From: Dama dama
Lineage: Eukaryota > Chordata > Mammalia > Artiodactyla > Cervidae
Reading direction: 5' to 3'
Length of the DNA: 64,000 nt
Assembly (NCBI RefSeq): GCF_033118175.1
Contig: NC_083698.1
Location: 46,665,501 to 46,729,500, forward strand
A program made the position numbers and the translations under genes. The notes beneath the pieces were generated by a model that searched no databases, was not told the DNA's origin, and saw nothing but the letters and a program-made list of their open reading frames with translations. Positions 11,773 to 23,645 of the stretch are shown in pieces; the first letter of the stretch is position 1, and each line of letters starts with the position of its first letter.

Positions 11773-12777
11773 CAATCTCATTTTTTAAAGATGCCAGGAG
11801 CACTGGCTGTGTATTAAGAATAAATAGATATAAATAGCCCTGCTCTAAATCCTATAACTAGTGCTAAATGGAATGAAAGGCACTAGGAACACTAACTCCT
11901 CAAGTTTGGAGGCCTTGCCTTCTTTGTTCACTACCCTGAGTACCCAGTAGACACTCTGTGAATACTTTTAAATAAATAAATAAATGAACCTGTGATAGAC
12001 CCCAAGTTATGAAAGCCATGTTAAGGAAACATCTGCTCTACTAGCTTCTTATGATCCATTTCCCAGCCTCTACCTTGATCCAAATTAGCTGTTTTTGTCA
12101 GCATGCTTCCAGATAGCAGAAAATTGGCTACAAGTTATGATCTCAAAAATCTGTTCCATATTAACAACTTTGAGGAATTTTAATATAACCTAACATTCAA
12201 TATAGTGCAAAGTTTTAATAGAAAAAATTTTAAAGGGCTAAAAATACTTTTTTTTTTTTTTAAAACTGAGATTAAAGTTTGTGAGTTTTCAAATATAAAG
12301 CATGATACCATAAAATTCCTAGACAAGAACTTAGGCAAAACATTCTCTGACATAAATCATACTAATGTTTTCTTAGGTCAGTCTCCCAAGGCAATGGAAA
12401 TAAAAATGAAAATAAACAAATGGGACCTAATCAAACTTATAAGCTTTTGCACAGCAAAGGAAGCCATAAACAAAATGAAAAGACAATCTGTGGGCTGGGA
12501 GAGAATATTTGCAAATGACATGATCAACAAGGGCTTAATTTCCAAAATATACAGGCAGTTCATACAACTCAATAACAAAACAAAACAAAAAACCCCCAAA
12601 CAACCCAATTGAAAAAAGGGCAGAAGACCTAAACAAACATTTTTCTAAAGAAGACATACAGATGGCCAACAGGCACATGAAAAGATGCTCAACACTGCTA
12701 ATTATTAGAGAAATGCAAATCAAAACTACAATGAGGTATCACCTTATATTGGTCAGATGACCATCATGAAAATGTCT

Positions 12778-13060
12778 AGGGCTTCCCTGGTGGCTCAGTG
12801 GTAAAGAATCTGCCGGCCACTGCAGGAGACATGGATTCGATCCAGGAAGATCCCACATACCACAGAGCACTATTGAGCTGTACTCTAGAGCCCAGGAACT
12901 GGAACTACTGAGCCAGCGCTGCAACTACTGAAGCCCCCGCACCCTACAGACTGTGCTTCACAACGAGAGAAGCTGGAGCACCGCAACTGGAAAGTGCTCC
13001 CACTCTGCACAACTAGAGGAAGCTGCGCAGCCAGGAAGGCTCAGCACAGCCAAAAACAAT
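12778..13060 (+). repeat. CHR-1-type SINE inside L1
   Basis: GGCTTCCCTGGTGGCTCAGT, then repeats of CTACTGAGCC/CTACTGAAGC and a final AGCACAGCCAAAAACA. Confidence 0.85.
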
Positions 13061-13711
13061 ACATAAAATCACATATGAAAAATCTATAAACAACAAATGC
13101 TGGAGAAGTGTGGAGAAGAGGGAACCCTCCTAAACTGCTGGTGGGAATGTAAATTGGTCCAGCCACTATGGAGAACCATACGGTGGTTACTAAAAAAACT
13201 AAAAACTGAGTTGTCATATGGTCCAGCAATTCCACTCCTGGGCGTATGGCTAGACAAAACTATTATTCAAAAAAGATACATACACCTCTATGATCATAGC
13301 AGCACTATTCACAATGCCAAGACATGGTAACAATCTAAATGTACCTAAGCTGATGGATAAAAGAGACATGGCACATACATATAATGGAACACTACACAGT
13401 CATAAAAAGAATGAAATAATGCCATTTGCAGCAACGTGGAGGGACCTAGAGATCATCATACTAAGTGAAGTAAGTTAGAAAGAGGGAGACAAATACCATA
13501 CTTTACTTGTTACTTACATACCACATGTTACTTACATGTGGAATCTAAAACATGACACAAATGAATTTATTTTACAAAACAGAAATAGACTCACAGAGAA
13601 CAGACTGTGGTTGCCAAGGGAGGGGGATGGATTAGGAGTTTGGGACTGGCAAACGCAAACTATTATATATAGGATGGATAAACAACAAGATCCTACCATA
13701 TAGCACATGTG

Positions 13712-13936
13712 TGTGTGTGCTAAGTCACTTCAGTTGTGTCCAACTGTGTGTGACCCTATGGACTATGGCCGCCCAGGCTCCTCTGTCCATGGGATTCTCC
13801 AGGCAAGAATACTGGAGTGGATTGCCATGCCCTCCTCCAGGGGGTTTTCCTGACCCAGGGATCGAACCGGAGTCTCTTGATGTCTCCTGCATTGATAGGT
13901 ACGTTCTCTACCACTAGCGCCACCTGGGAAGCCCAC
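13712..13936 (-). repeat. Bov-tA SINE inside L1
   Basis: Antisense copy; flanks CATATAGCACA and CTATATAGCCCA show where the L1 3' UTR was opened. Confidence 0.9.
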
Positions 13937-14170
13937 ACTATATAGCCCAGGGAGCTATATTTAATATCTTATGAAAAACCATAATGGAAAAGAAAAAAGA
14001 GAAATCTAATTGGTTTATACAGCTTTCATTTTATTAATATGTTACAGAAATTTTTTTTTAAAGTTTGTGAATTTTCCACCAAATAAAGGAATTTAAAATT
14101 CAGTTGGTTCACAGCAAGCCTGTGGTAGGACCAGGTTGACTGTACTCACATTTTTAGAACCAATACTTAT

Positions 14171-14267
14171 GAATGCATCGCCCTAGGGGATCCTCATAAT
14201 GATTTTCCTCACACTCAGAGCAGCGTTTCCCATCATAGCCTGATCTACACGGACACTGGCCTGTAAG
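14171..14267 (-). pseudogene. LAMB4: LAMB4 exon: end of LE12, donor GT to AT
   Basis: A 97-base exon after TTCTCACAG. It reads LTGQCPCRSGYDGKRCSEC, then ENHYEDPLGRCI. The expected donor after the last base is ATAAGT (14170-14165), a perfect GTAAGT site except for G to A at the first intron base; because the preceding base is C this is a CpG position. The frame is open. Length is not a multiple of three, so skipping it would shift the frame. Confidence 0.9.
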
Positions 14268-16630
14268 CTGTGAGAATGGTCATGGGTAAGAAATTGACAA
14301 GCTTTATGATCTTAAAAAAAAAAAAAATCAGATTAATACAAAACAACTTTTCCCTCCAGTGATTTAGGACATACAGCTGTGCAGAGGCAGGAGGAGGATT
14401 CCCATGGCCAGCAGCCACCCCCGACAACACCAAGGATCAAGAGTTAATGTGTTTTGGCTGAGGGCTCTTGAATATACCGCCTGCTTCCAGCTGTTCACGG
14501 ACAAGTGTCCTCAAACTGAGAAACAGCCACAGATGTAAATGAAAACAAAACACAAAATAGGAAATGGGCCACATTCCTCTCCTCTACGGTTCTGGGGGTT
14601 CTCCCCTGAGAGATAGACCAAAGACCTGGTTTTAACATCCATCAATAAGTTTGGCAAATGTTTCCATTATGGAATGTAAATTGGAGTCTTTCCCAATTGG
14701 GCTAGTGTTTTTCCTCCACAAACTATTTTTTTTTTTTTGTAAATGAAGCTTAATCATTTAGTGACAATTATTTAACTGTATTTTGGAGAGAGGGCTGAAC
14801 TTCTCCGCATCCTCCCAACTGGATTCTTGACCAGATTTTCTGAACACTGAGGAGATTAGAAAATTAATGGGAAAAAACAGAAAGCAAATCACTATTGCTG
14901 TGGTCCTCCATTATACTTGACCAAATCTGCTTACCCAACGATGGCTCCAGAAGTAGCTGAATTCTTAAAGTGACTGGACCTACTAAAGCTTCTACCCATC
15001 TCCGGAGTAACCACTGGCTTTTGGGACTACAGGAGTCTATAGTCCCAAAGGTTGTCACGTTGCCACACTGTCTTTGACTATTGGGCAGTGCTTTCCGTAT
15101 GTTGATGCAGAATCTGCTCCTTTAACTTGTTCCCATTGTTCTAAGCCCAGTCTTAAGGAAATTGCACAAAACATATAGCTTTCCTCTTCCTTTGTACAGT
15201 CCATCTCCCAACTAGAGTTGGCCATTCTCAACTTGTATATGCTTCGTTATTTTAAATCAATCACCCCTAAGACTTCATCACAAAATAGCATGGTTTTTCT
15301 CCACTATCCACAAACACTAGTTTGTCAATTCAGTGCTTAAAATGTGGTACTCAGAAATGACAACAATGTTCCTGGGAGTGTTCTGACCAGTACAGAGGAC
15401 AAATGGGGAAAGAGAGGCTGCCCTGGAGCTGGGCATGGCATTCCCACCCCTGCCCGAAAGGGTATCCCCTCTTTGGCAGCCAAGCCGCACCACTGGTTCA
15501 CTTGCAGCACACAATGAAAATCTCCCAGATGTTTTTCACACTAACTTGTGCCAAGTTATTACTCCCTCTCTGTATTTATGCAATGGATTTAAGAAACCCA
15601 ATTGCAAAACTTTATTTTTATTCCACTGACAAGTCATCTTCTTGTTTCCAGTCAATAAGACAGTTGTAAAATATCTTGTCTCTTGTTCTGTCTTGAACAT
15701 ATTAACTTATAATTTTGTAGTATCTGCAAATTTGACACATTTGTTTCTCCATCAAAACTATTGATGAAAATATTGCATAGCATATTTGCTTCTCTAGGAA
15801 TGCACTAGGGACCACCTACTGGCAGACAGAGAGACATTTATCAGTAGTTGTTTAAACAGCTGGAAATCTCAATGACCGTGTGGCTCTTCTATACTCCAAT
15901 GAAAGTGTTTCCTGATTGTAAAGAGCAAACTTCTTCAAGGAATTCCCTGTGGACCAGATTACCCCAAATACCCTTGTCATAAGCAGGTCTTTGGTTAAAC
16001 CAACACCATCTGATTTTCAGCTTTGTAGGCTTCCCTTGGCCTCCATGACTGAACTACGATCAAGTGCTCCTACAAATATGCTTCCCAAAAAGTCTAAGAA
16101 GCATACCAGACAGTGATGTCATGAGCATGAGGACTTCCTCATGAATTAACAAGCCAAGCAGTGTGTGGAAATCTGCTAATTTGTTCAGTTTGTTCTGTGG
16201 TTGGTGGCTGCAGGTGTGATGAGAGGGGAGGAGCATATAAAATAGTCACCGTCCTCTAGTGCCCAGATCTTGGTTTCTAACATCACTCTCCATAGAAGGA
16301 ACCAGTGCTCCTTAAAGAAACGGCTGATTCTAGGGCAGAGGCAGGAAATATACAAAAGGAGCTTAGAGCATTTTGCAGTGCAAAAAGTAGGGAGGTACTT
16401 AAAAAACAAAACAAAACACCAACAATATTGAGGTATGTCAAAGGCCTAAAGAAACGAACTGAAAAAGTTTCCCATGACCAAAGCTGGAACAACTTGAACA
16501 ACGAAATTAAGTAGTGTTGATTTATAACTCGAAGTATAGTACAAATATCCTTGAGTTCACGGATATAAAAAATGATTAAATAAATGAAGAAGTGGGAAAC
16601 AAAAGATAAAACTCCAGTGCAGAAGAATAG
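14268..16630. other. LAMB4 intron, nothing recognised
   Basis: Unassigned sequence between LE12 exons; no repeat family identified by eye, apart from A/T runs at 14311-14325 and 14725-14740. Confidence 0.45.
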
Positions 16631-16639
16631 AATAATTTA

Positions 16640-17300
16640 TGGAGATACTCTGCCCTCAAGGAGACAGAGCATAACTCCCTAATCCTTAAGTGTGGTACTG
16701 TGCTCAGTGATTTCTTCCCAAGGAGTACGGTATGGAAAAGATCCAAAGGATCACTTTACAGTAGAGAAACCTGACACACACCGCTTCAGCCAGGTGGTCA
16801 AGATTCAGGTCAGCAGTGATAAGTCACGTAAGTAGTGTATAGCTTTGATGTGATGTGATGAGAACAGCACTTTACCTCCAGGGGTCATCTTTTCCTCGGA
16901 ATCCATAATTCAAGTCTTACCATGAGAGAAACATCGGATAAATGTGAACTGAAGGACATTTTACAAAACTGTCATGGTATCAAAAATAAGGAAAGTCTAA
17001 GAGACCGTCACAACCAAGAGCAACCTAAGGAGATATGATGACTAAATGTCATGTGGTGTTCTGAAGTCTTGGAACAGAAAAAGGGCATCAGATAAAAAAC
17101 TAATCAAGTATGAATAAATTATGAACATTAGTTAATGATAATGTATCAACACTAATTCATTAATTATGAGAAATACACCATACTAATATATAAGAAATTT
17201 AATAACAGAGAAAACTTGGTGTGGAGTACATCTTCTCTATCTTCATGACTTTTCTGTAAACCTAAGTCTATCCTAACATAAAAAGTTATTAAGGAAAAAA
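16640..17300 (+). repeat. old L1 3' UTR
   Basis: GTAGAGAAACCTGACACACA, GTGATGTGATGAGAACAGCA and the end TAAACCTAAGTCTATCCTAA match the recurrent 3' UTR of old L1 as I recall it. Confidence 0.65.
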
Positions 17301-18307
17301 AGGCCATGGTGTACATTTTTGTGGATATGGGTTGGAGGAAGGAAGGTCTGAGATAAAGAAAAAGAGAAGGGAAAGCCCATTCTATATATAAGAACTACTT
17401 CAAAACTTTACTTCTACAAAATTTGACCTTTAATAAGTTGAACAGTGGAGTTGAAATTGCAGGTGAGATATACTTATTAATTGGGAAGATTCCAGCTTCT
17501 GAAATGAGCATTTTGATTCTAATTAAGCCCTAATCCCTATACTGTGGATTCGACTCTAAAACTTCTCATCATTGTTTCACCCTTCTTTTCACATCTCTGT
17601 TAATGTGAAAAGTGTTTCAAAGAATATTTACAAAGCAAAAAACCTTATCATGAGGTTGTTTTTTCCATAAATAATGTTAATATTCTTTAAAAATTTTTCA
17701 TTCTCATTGTTTCATTGACTGAAAACCATATGTGCAGTTAAGTGTAGAGTTAATTGTACACGAAACAATAAAGATTTGCTTCTAGACTGCATTCTCTAGA
17801 AACAATTGCTCCTGGTCTGGTAGCTTGAAGATAAATAAAATAAGAGGACATCTTATTTAACCATACGTAAAGCAACTGGTGAACCATGGGAATGACAGCT
17901 TGATTTTTAAAGATGGAATTATGGATTCTGAAGGCACTCAATTTTCATTCTGGTTAGTAATCAATTCTGATTAATGATGAATTTCTTGGGGCTTCCCTAT
18001 GCTTCTATGTACAAAACAGTGAAAGAGAAAGATTGTGATTTGCTGTGTGTGAATCTTGACTTGCCCAGTCCCACTGAGGACTGGAGAAAGCAGAACGGGG
18101 CAGAGCTTAACTTTCAGACCCTTACCCTCTCTTCTTTGGTGCTCTTCATTCCTTGATAAATGCAGACTCTATGCCCATAAAAGGCCAATCCTATCTAAAA
18201 ACACTGGTTAACAGCAATACATAAAGAAAACATTCTCTACATGTTTAGAAAGCATGTCTCCCCACTCCGTCTCATTGTGACACCATAGGAAGTTGAAAGT
18301 TTCTTGC
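17301..18307. other. LAMB4 intron, nothing recognised
   Basis: No element seen. Ends at the GC donor region of the LE11 exon. Confidence 0.45.
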
Positions 18308-18528
18308 CTGGTCACAGCGGCTACTGAGCGAGGTCCGGGGGTCACAATCGCATGGCTGGCATCCTCTGCCAGGGACCAGATTCCAGTATCCATCAGCACA
18401 ATGGTCACAGGTCCGGCCGGTGATGCTGGGCAGACATGGGCACGTGCCAGTGTCAGGGTCACAGAGGCAAGCTTCCCCACTGGGGGGACACTCAGTGGGA
18501 CTCACGCCAGAGGGATGACAGGAGCACC
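18308..18528 (-). pseudogene. LAMB4: LAMB4 exon: LE11 and start of LE12, GC donor
   Basis: A 221-base exon after GTGCTTCTAG. It reads CSCHPSGVSPTECPPSGEAC, then DHCADGYWNLVPGRGCQPC and ends SSRCDQ. The frame is open and cysteines are kept. The donor is CAG/GCAAGA (18307-18302). GC donors work in mammals when the rest of the site is strong, so this may be a tolerated variant or a decayed GT. Confidence 0.92.
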
Positions 18529-18967
18529 CTAGAAGCACAGAGCCATCACTGGGGGTGAATCCATGATAACACTGGCAGTCAACAACCCATACAAACAGCT
18601 TTTTAGAGTGAAGGCATCGTTTCTTTAAGGCCCAAGGAAGAAGCATTTTACAAGATCAGAATTTATCAAAGAATCTAAGTAGGTTGAATTCTTTCAACTG
18701 TTTTTGATCTCCCCCACTATAATTTCCTATGGTTCAGCCGACTATGTTCCAAGAGCTCACAATTAGGATGAATGAAAGTTTCACTGTTTCCTCACATCAG
18801 TCACCAAAGTTCCACTTAAGCCAATGATCTGAAAACAAATGGCTTACTAAATTGACTTGGGTGAACTGAAATAATTAAAATATTTCCTAAAAATGAATAG
18901 CATATTCCTTGTCTTTCTTTATCATGGAATTAAGCCCTTGTCCTCTTCTGTATCAGTGATTCTCCTC

Positions 18968-19095
18968 TTTATACATTAAAGTCTGGTTGATGAGCTGGTT
19001 ACAATGCAGATTCCTGGGCCCCATCCCCCCAGAGATCCAATTCTGTAGGTCTGAGGCACAGTCCAGGAATCTGCATGATGATACTCCACCTCCAT
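18968..19095 (+). repeat. MER5-type DNA transposon fossil
   Basis: ATGCAGATTCCTGGGCCCCA and AGGAATCTGCATGATGATAC fit the MER5 consensus. Confidence 0.65.
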
Positions 19096-19390
19096 CCCTG
19101 GGTGATTCTGGCAGAGTGTGCAGGGGTACACACTCTGAGAAAGAAGACTTCAAATCCTCCAGGGCATGTGCTGAAGTGTGCAGTCCCAAAAGGCACACTT
19201 CTACCACCAGTGAGTTACTGCCGCAAGGCCACGCTGAGCCGCATGTGCATGCACCCATCTCTGCTGCCGCATTCAGGACATCGGCCCGTATCCGAGGGTG
19301 CTGGCACTACGGACCTAACTGAAGGGGGTATACGAGTTGCTACCACAGGTCAAGCTGCCTCGTTTCCTGCCAAGAGCTTTGCAGACTTAC

Positions 19391-19615
19391 TTGTGCAGGT
19401 CTGATCGACGGCTGAGCCAAAGTAACCTGGTTTGCAGAGCTGGCAGCTGGGGCCCTGAGTGTTGTACAGACATTTCAGGCACTCCCCTGTGACTGGGCTG
19501 CAGGACCCTGCGTCAGTCACATCAATGTTGTTGTTACAGGCACATGGCCGGCAGGGTGCTCCGGAAATTCCTGGATTTCCATAGAAACCAGCAGAGCATT
19601 CTCCACACTGCACAC
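19391..19615 (-). pseudogene. LAMB4: LAMB4 exon: LE9 end and LE10
   Basis: A 225-base exon between CTTCTTCCAG and GTAAGT. It reads CGECSAGFYGNPGISGAPC, then CACNNNIDVTDAGSC and NTQGPSCQLCKPGYFGSAV. All LE10 cysteines are present. No lesion; one of the best-kept exons. Confidence 0.92.
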
Positions 19616-21046
19616 CTGGAAGAAGGGGAGAAGAAAAGAGAATGAGATAAAAAGTGTGTGTGCGCGTGCGCATGTGTGTAGAGAGTGATGTGGATAACTG
19701 GACTCCTCTGGGGGTTATGAAAGGTCACACATTTGGGATGAATAAGAGGAAGTGTTCTACATTAAAACCATTTTCATTTACTATCTATTCAGAGAATAAA
19801 AAGGTTATTTGGATATAGAAAGTTCTTGGTGAAGAACAGACTTTAGTCTTCCTTAAAAAACCACAGAGTTGTGAGTTCAGGATTCCTGGGTCCTCAAATA
19901 ACCAAAACCACTCAAATATGCCTCTGGATCCAAAACTAATCTCAGCCCATGTCCTCCATGTGGCACTCCAACCCTTACCCAATCTTAGAGGTGAAACAGC
20001 CCCAGCCTGAGATAACATGCCTGGGGGTGCAGAGGGGTGAATAGTTTTCCTTACATGTGAACCTCTGACGGTTTTTTTAAAATAACCTTTATAAGACACT
20101 TCGAGGGTATTTCCATGAAAGATAGTGGAAAAACCATCCCATCTCTCCTACACTCTACTCTTTCAATTACAAAGGCAACTGCCAATGTTTAGGTGCCTAA
20201 ACCCTGGGTCCACCTTCCATTTTTTGGTTTATTCCATTTAGAAATGGTCTCATAGCTCAACCATGGTCTCAGCTCTTAAGAACTGACCAACCAAGCCAGA
20301 GTGTACACGGAGAAGAGGCTGTAAGATTAACTACAGACGTGTGTAACCTTAGAGGTAATAAGTAAGAAAAACAATGGCCATGTGATTTATCACGATGGTA
20401 ATTATAATAAAGAAAATAATAATGCCATACTTTTTAGTATCATTAAATAATACAGACTTCATGATTTTTCTCCTTGTTTGTATTGTATATTTATATTTAT
20501 GCTTAAACTCCTTAAATAAAATTTTTGACTGACAGACATAGATATTGAATTAATTTTTGCAGTATCTGTACATTACCCAAATTGGTGCTTTAAGACATCT
20601 GAAAAAAATCAGTTATATCTGTGAAATATCAATCAAATTGATTACTTGAAATTATATAAAGAAAGCAGTTGACTGATTTTTATTTAAAATTTTTGTGTTT
20701 TATATGTATATATCAATATATAAAACTTAATCACATATTTATATTATTTAACACATCATGATTTTATTTTAAATAAATTATTTTGATTTGAACTCATTTG
20801 GTCAATTTTCCAGACCATCATTTAAAAACATAAGCTCTGTGATATGAGTTTTTATCACTGGTTTTCGAACCACTCAAATTCTTTGTTCTGAAAAGTAGCA
20901 GTTTACCAAATTGTGTCTTCTTACCATTAACCTGTTATATCCTGTATCACTCATCTTTCCAAGGCAGACAATATGAATACGTGATCATTTTCAGATAGAA
21001 ATGTAGGATGAGAAGGAAAAACAACATGACGAAGCATACTGCATAC
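19616..21046. other. LAMB4 intron, nothing recognised
   Basis: Contains a short GTGTGTGCGCGTGCG stretch (19655-19680) and a very AT-rich part (20400-20800); no family assigned. Confidence 0.45.
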
Positions 21047-21204
21047 CTGCATAGCCTTGAAGACAACTGCAGACGACACCTGAGCTCCAAGGATTCTGAT
21101 AACAGGAATGGGCAAAGTACCGACCGCTGGAGGGGACATCTGGACGCGGGCAAGGACAGTAGGACTGTCCTGAAGAAGGATTTCCATAGTAACCATCAAT
21201 GCAT
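21047..21204 (-). pseudogene. LAMB4: LAMB4 exon: LE8 end and LE9 start
   Basis: A 158-base exon between CTTGACAG and GTATGC. It reads CIDGYYGNPSSGQSYCPCPR, then YFAHSCYQNPWSSGVVCSCL. Compared with the human protein two cysteines near its middle are Tyr (TAC) and Arg (CGT), and one neighbouring Arg has become Cys, so the disulfide pattern is broken. The frame is open and both splice sites are present. Confidence 0.88.
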
Positions 21205-21274
21205 CTGTCAAGGCAAATTCTTTTTACTAAGATGTTCCCAGGAAAAGCTCATGTTAGCCAATGTGGATTTGCTA

Positions 21275-21760
21275 TGCTCTAGGACAGTGACATTACTTTG
21301 CCAACAAAGGTCCGTCTAGTCAAGGCTATGGTTTTTCCAGTAGTCATGTATGGATGTGACAGTTGGCTATAAAGAAAGCTGAGTGCCGAAGAATTGATGC
21401 TTTTGAACTGTGTTGTTGGAGAAAACTCTTGAGAGTCCCTTGGACTGCAAGGAGATCCATCCTAAAGGAGATCAGTCCTGAGTGTTCATTGGAAGGACTG
21501 ATGCTGAAGCTGAAATTCCAATACTTTGGCCACCTGATGCGAAGAACTGACTCATTAGAAAAGACCCTGATGCTGGGAAAGATTGAAGGCGGGAGAAGAC
21601 GATGACAGAGGATGAGATGGTTGGATGGCATCACCAACTCAATGGACATGAGTTTGGGTAAACTCTGGGAGTTGGTGATGGACAGGGAGGCCTGGTGCCC
21701 TGCAGTCCATGGGGTCACAAAGAGTGGGACATGACTGAGCAACTGAACTGAACTGAGGAC
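21275..21760 (+). repeat. BovB LINE 3' end
   Basis: AATTGATGCTTTTGAACTGT, TACTTTGGCCACCTGATGCG and the end CATGACTGAGCAACTGAACT are the BovB 3' region. Stops and gaps break the frame. It lies 70 bases upstream of the LE8/9 acceptor. Confidence 0.92.
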
Positions 21761-22062
21761 AGTGCAACTCTTAAAACTCAACATTTTAGAAGATGCTCAT
21801 TTGCTCTGTAGAAAGGTTTTCTGCTTCACATTGAAAGGGATATAAAAAGCAAGGTGCCAAGCAAATGCATGTTACTGATTTAATCAGACAAAGTCCGGTT
21901 CTTAACAAGATTTTGAAGGATGATGAAATGATGCTTTATCTTCCCCCGCCCGTCGCCATCACTCTACACTTCAATACAATTGATTCTCTACTCAGTGGTC
22001 CTTTAGAGAATGTTGTGAAATCAGAACAAAAGGAAAAAAAAAGGTGCATATGCATTCCATAT

Positions 22063-22294
22063 CTTTCACAGTTTCTTCCAGTTGTAAATCCGCCACAGTT
22101 GAAGCATGACCCAGTTTCTGGATCACAAAGTTCAGCGAGCCCATTACAGAGGCAGGGGCGGCAGTTGGGAAATCCGAAGTAGCCTGCCAGGCACCGATCG
22201 CAACAGCGGCCAGCCGCCTGTCCACGGCACAGGCACTGTCCTGGTACTTGGTCACACATGGTGCTCTCTGAGCCTGGAGGGTGGCGGTGACAAG
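22063..22294 (-). pseudogene. LAMB4: LAMB4 exon: LE7 and start of LE8, donor GT to AT
   Basis: A 232-base exon after TTTTGCTCAG. It reads CHRHPPGSESTMCDQVPGQC, then CCDRCLAGYFGFPNCRPC and ELCDPETGSCFNCGGF to GRNCER. The second LE7 cysteine is CGC (Arg). The donor needed to join the AG of the split Arg codon to the next exon is ATATGG at 22062-22057, so GT has become AT. This is not a U12-type site (it lacks ATATCCTT), and the next acceptor is an ordinary AG. No stop occurs in the exon itself. Confidence 0.9.
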
Positions 22295-22464
22295 CTGAGC
22301 AAAACAAAGAGAAGCCTGCCAGGGTCAAGGGGCTAGTGGTGGGTTGGTGAGAGAGTCACAGTTCTGATATCATAATCTCTAACTTACTGTATCAACCTGA
22401 TCAAGGTAAATAAATTTGAGTCCATACAGTGCTTAGAATAGAGCCTTGCATGTACTGGGTTCAG

Positions 22465-22645
22465 TTACATGTGCTCAGCTGGCAAGTTATATCTGACTCT
22501 GTGTAACCCCATGGACCACAGTCCACCAGGCTCCTCTGTCCATGGAATATTCCAGGAAGAATACTGGAGTGGGTTGCCATTTCCTACTCCAGGGTATCTT
22601 CCCAACATAGGGATCAGTCGTGTGTCTCTTGTGTCTCCTGCACCC
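22465..22645 (-). repeat. Bov-tA SINE, degraded
   Basis: GTGCTCAGCTGGCAAGTTAT ... CAGTCCACCAGGCTCCTCTG, antisense and divergent. Confidence 0.85.
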
Positions 22646-22752
22646 AGTTACATATGATTTGTTAAAGAATTCACTGATTTCATTTGATCAACAGTATATT
22701 GTGGACAACTGCATGGTTCTTTTTTTTAAATTGTGGAATGACATATGACATT

Positions 22753-22979
22753 ATATTAGTTTCAAGCGTAAAGTGAAAGTGAAGTCGCTCCGTCGTGTCC
22801 GACTCTTTGCGACCCCATGGACTGTAGCCTACCAGGCTCCTACATCCATGGGATTTTCCAGGCAAGAATACTGGAGTCGGTTGCCATTTCCTTCTCCAGG
22901 AGATCTTCCCGAACCAGGGACTGAGCCCAGGTCTCCAGCATTGTAGGCAGACGCTTTACCGTCTGAGCCACCAGGGAGT
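22753..22979 (-). repeat. Bov-tA SINE, young-looking
   Basis: CGCTCCGTCGTGTCCGACTC with most CpGs kept, suggesting a recent insertion. Confidence 0.92.
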
Positions 22980-23645
22980 TTCACGTGTACTACATAATGA
23001 TTCCATATTTGTATATATTGCAAAATGATCACCATCATTAAGTCTAAGTAATATCTGTCATGACACACAGTTACAATATTTGTCTTGTGATGAGATCTTT
23101 CAGGATTTGTTCTCTTAGTAACTTTCAAATATAGAATACATTAACTAAAGTCACCATGCAGTACATTACATTTCCATGACTTACTTATTGTATAGTGGAA
23201 GTTTGTACCTTTTGACTTCACTCATTTTGCCCACCTCACCTCTGGCAACCACTAATCTATTGGTGCTCTATATCCATGAACTTGATTTTTGTTTGTTTGT
23301 TTTAGATTTACAAATAAATGAGATCATACTCTTAGAGAGTGAACTTAGGGTTACCAAGGGTAAAGTTTAGACAGAAGGGATGGACTGTGAGTTTGGAATT
23401 GATAGGTACATACTACTATGATACATGTACATACATAACTGAATCACTTTGTTGTACACCTGAACCTAATACAATATCATTAATCAACTATCCTCTCATA
23501 TAAAATAAAAAAATAAAAATAGAGAAAATACAATCACACAGAATTTGTTGTCTTCTCTCTGACTTATTTCACTCAGCATGAACCCTCTAGGTCCATTCAA
23601 GTTGCTGCAAATGTCAAGATTTCTCTTTTTTAAAATGACTGAATA

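Larger units (their letters stand above)
12190..13990 (+). repeat. L1 ORF2 fragment with two nested SINEs
   Basis: Translated pieces such as KINKWDLIKLISFCTAKEAI and CGEEGTLLNCWWECKLVQPL are L1 reverse-transcriptase C-terminal sequence, frames broken. A CHR-1-type SINE interrupts it at about 12778-13060 and an antisense Bov-tA at about 13712-13936. Confidence 0.88.

Noticed and set aside
21344..21784. A 146-codon minus-strand frame rich in Ser/Leu
   Set aside because: Antisense of the BovB 3' end; the same peptide appears at 23761-24195 on the other strand for the same reason.
22753..22979. tRNA-like boxes in Bov-tA copies as functional tRNA genes
   Set aside because: They are SINE heads; no copy folds into an intact tRNA and all are followed by the SINE body.
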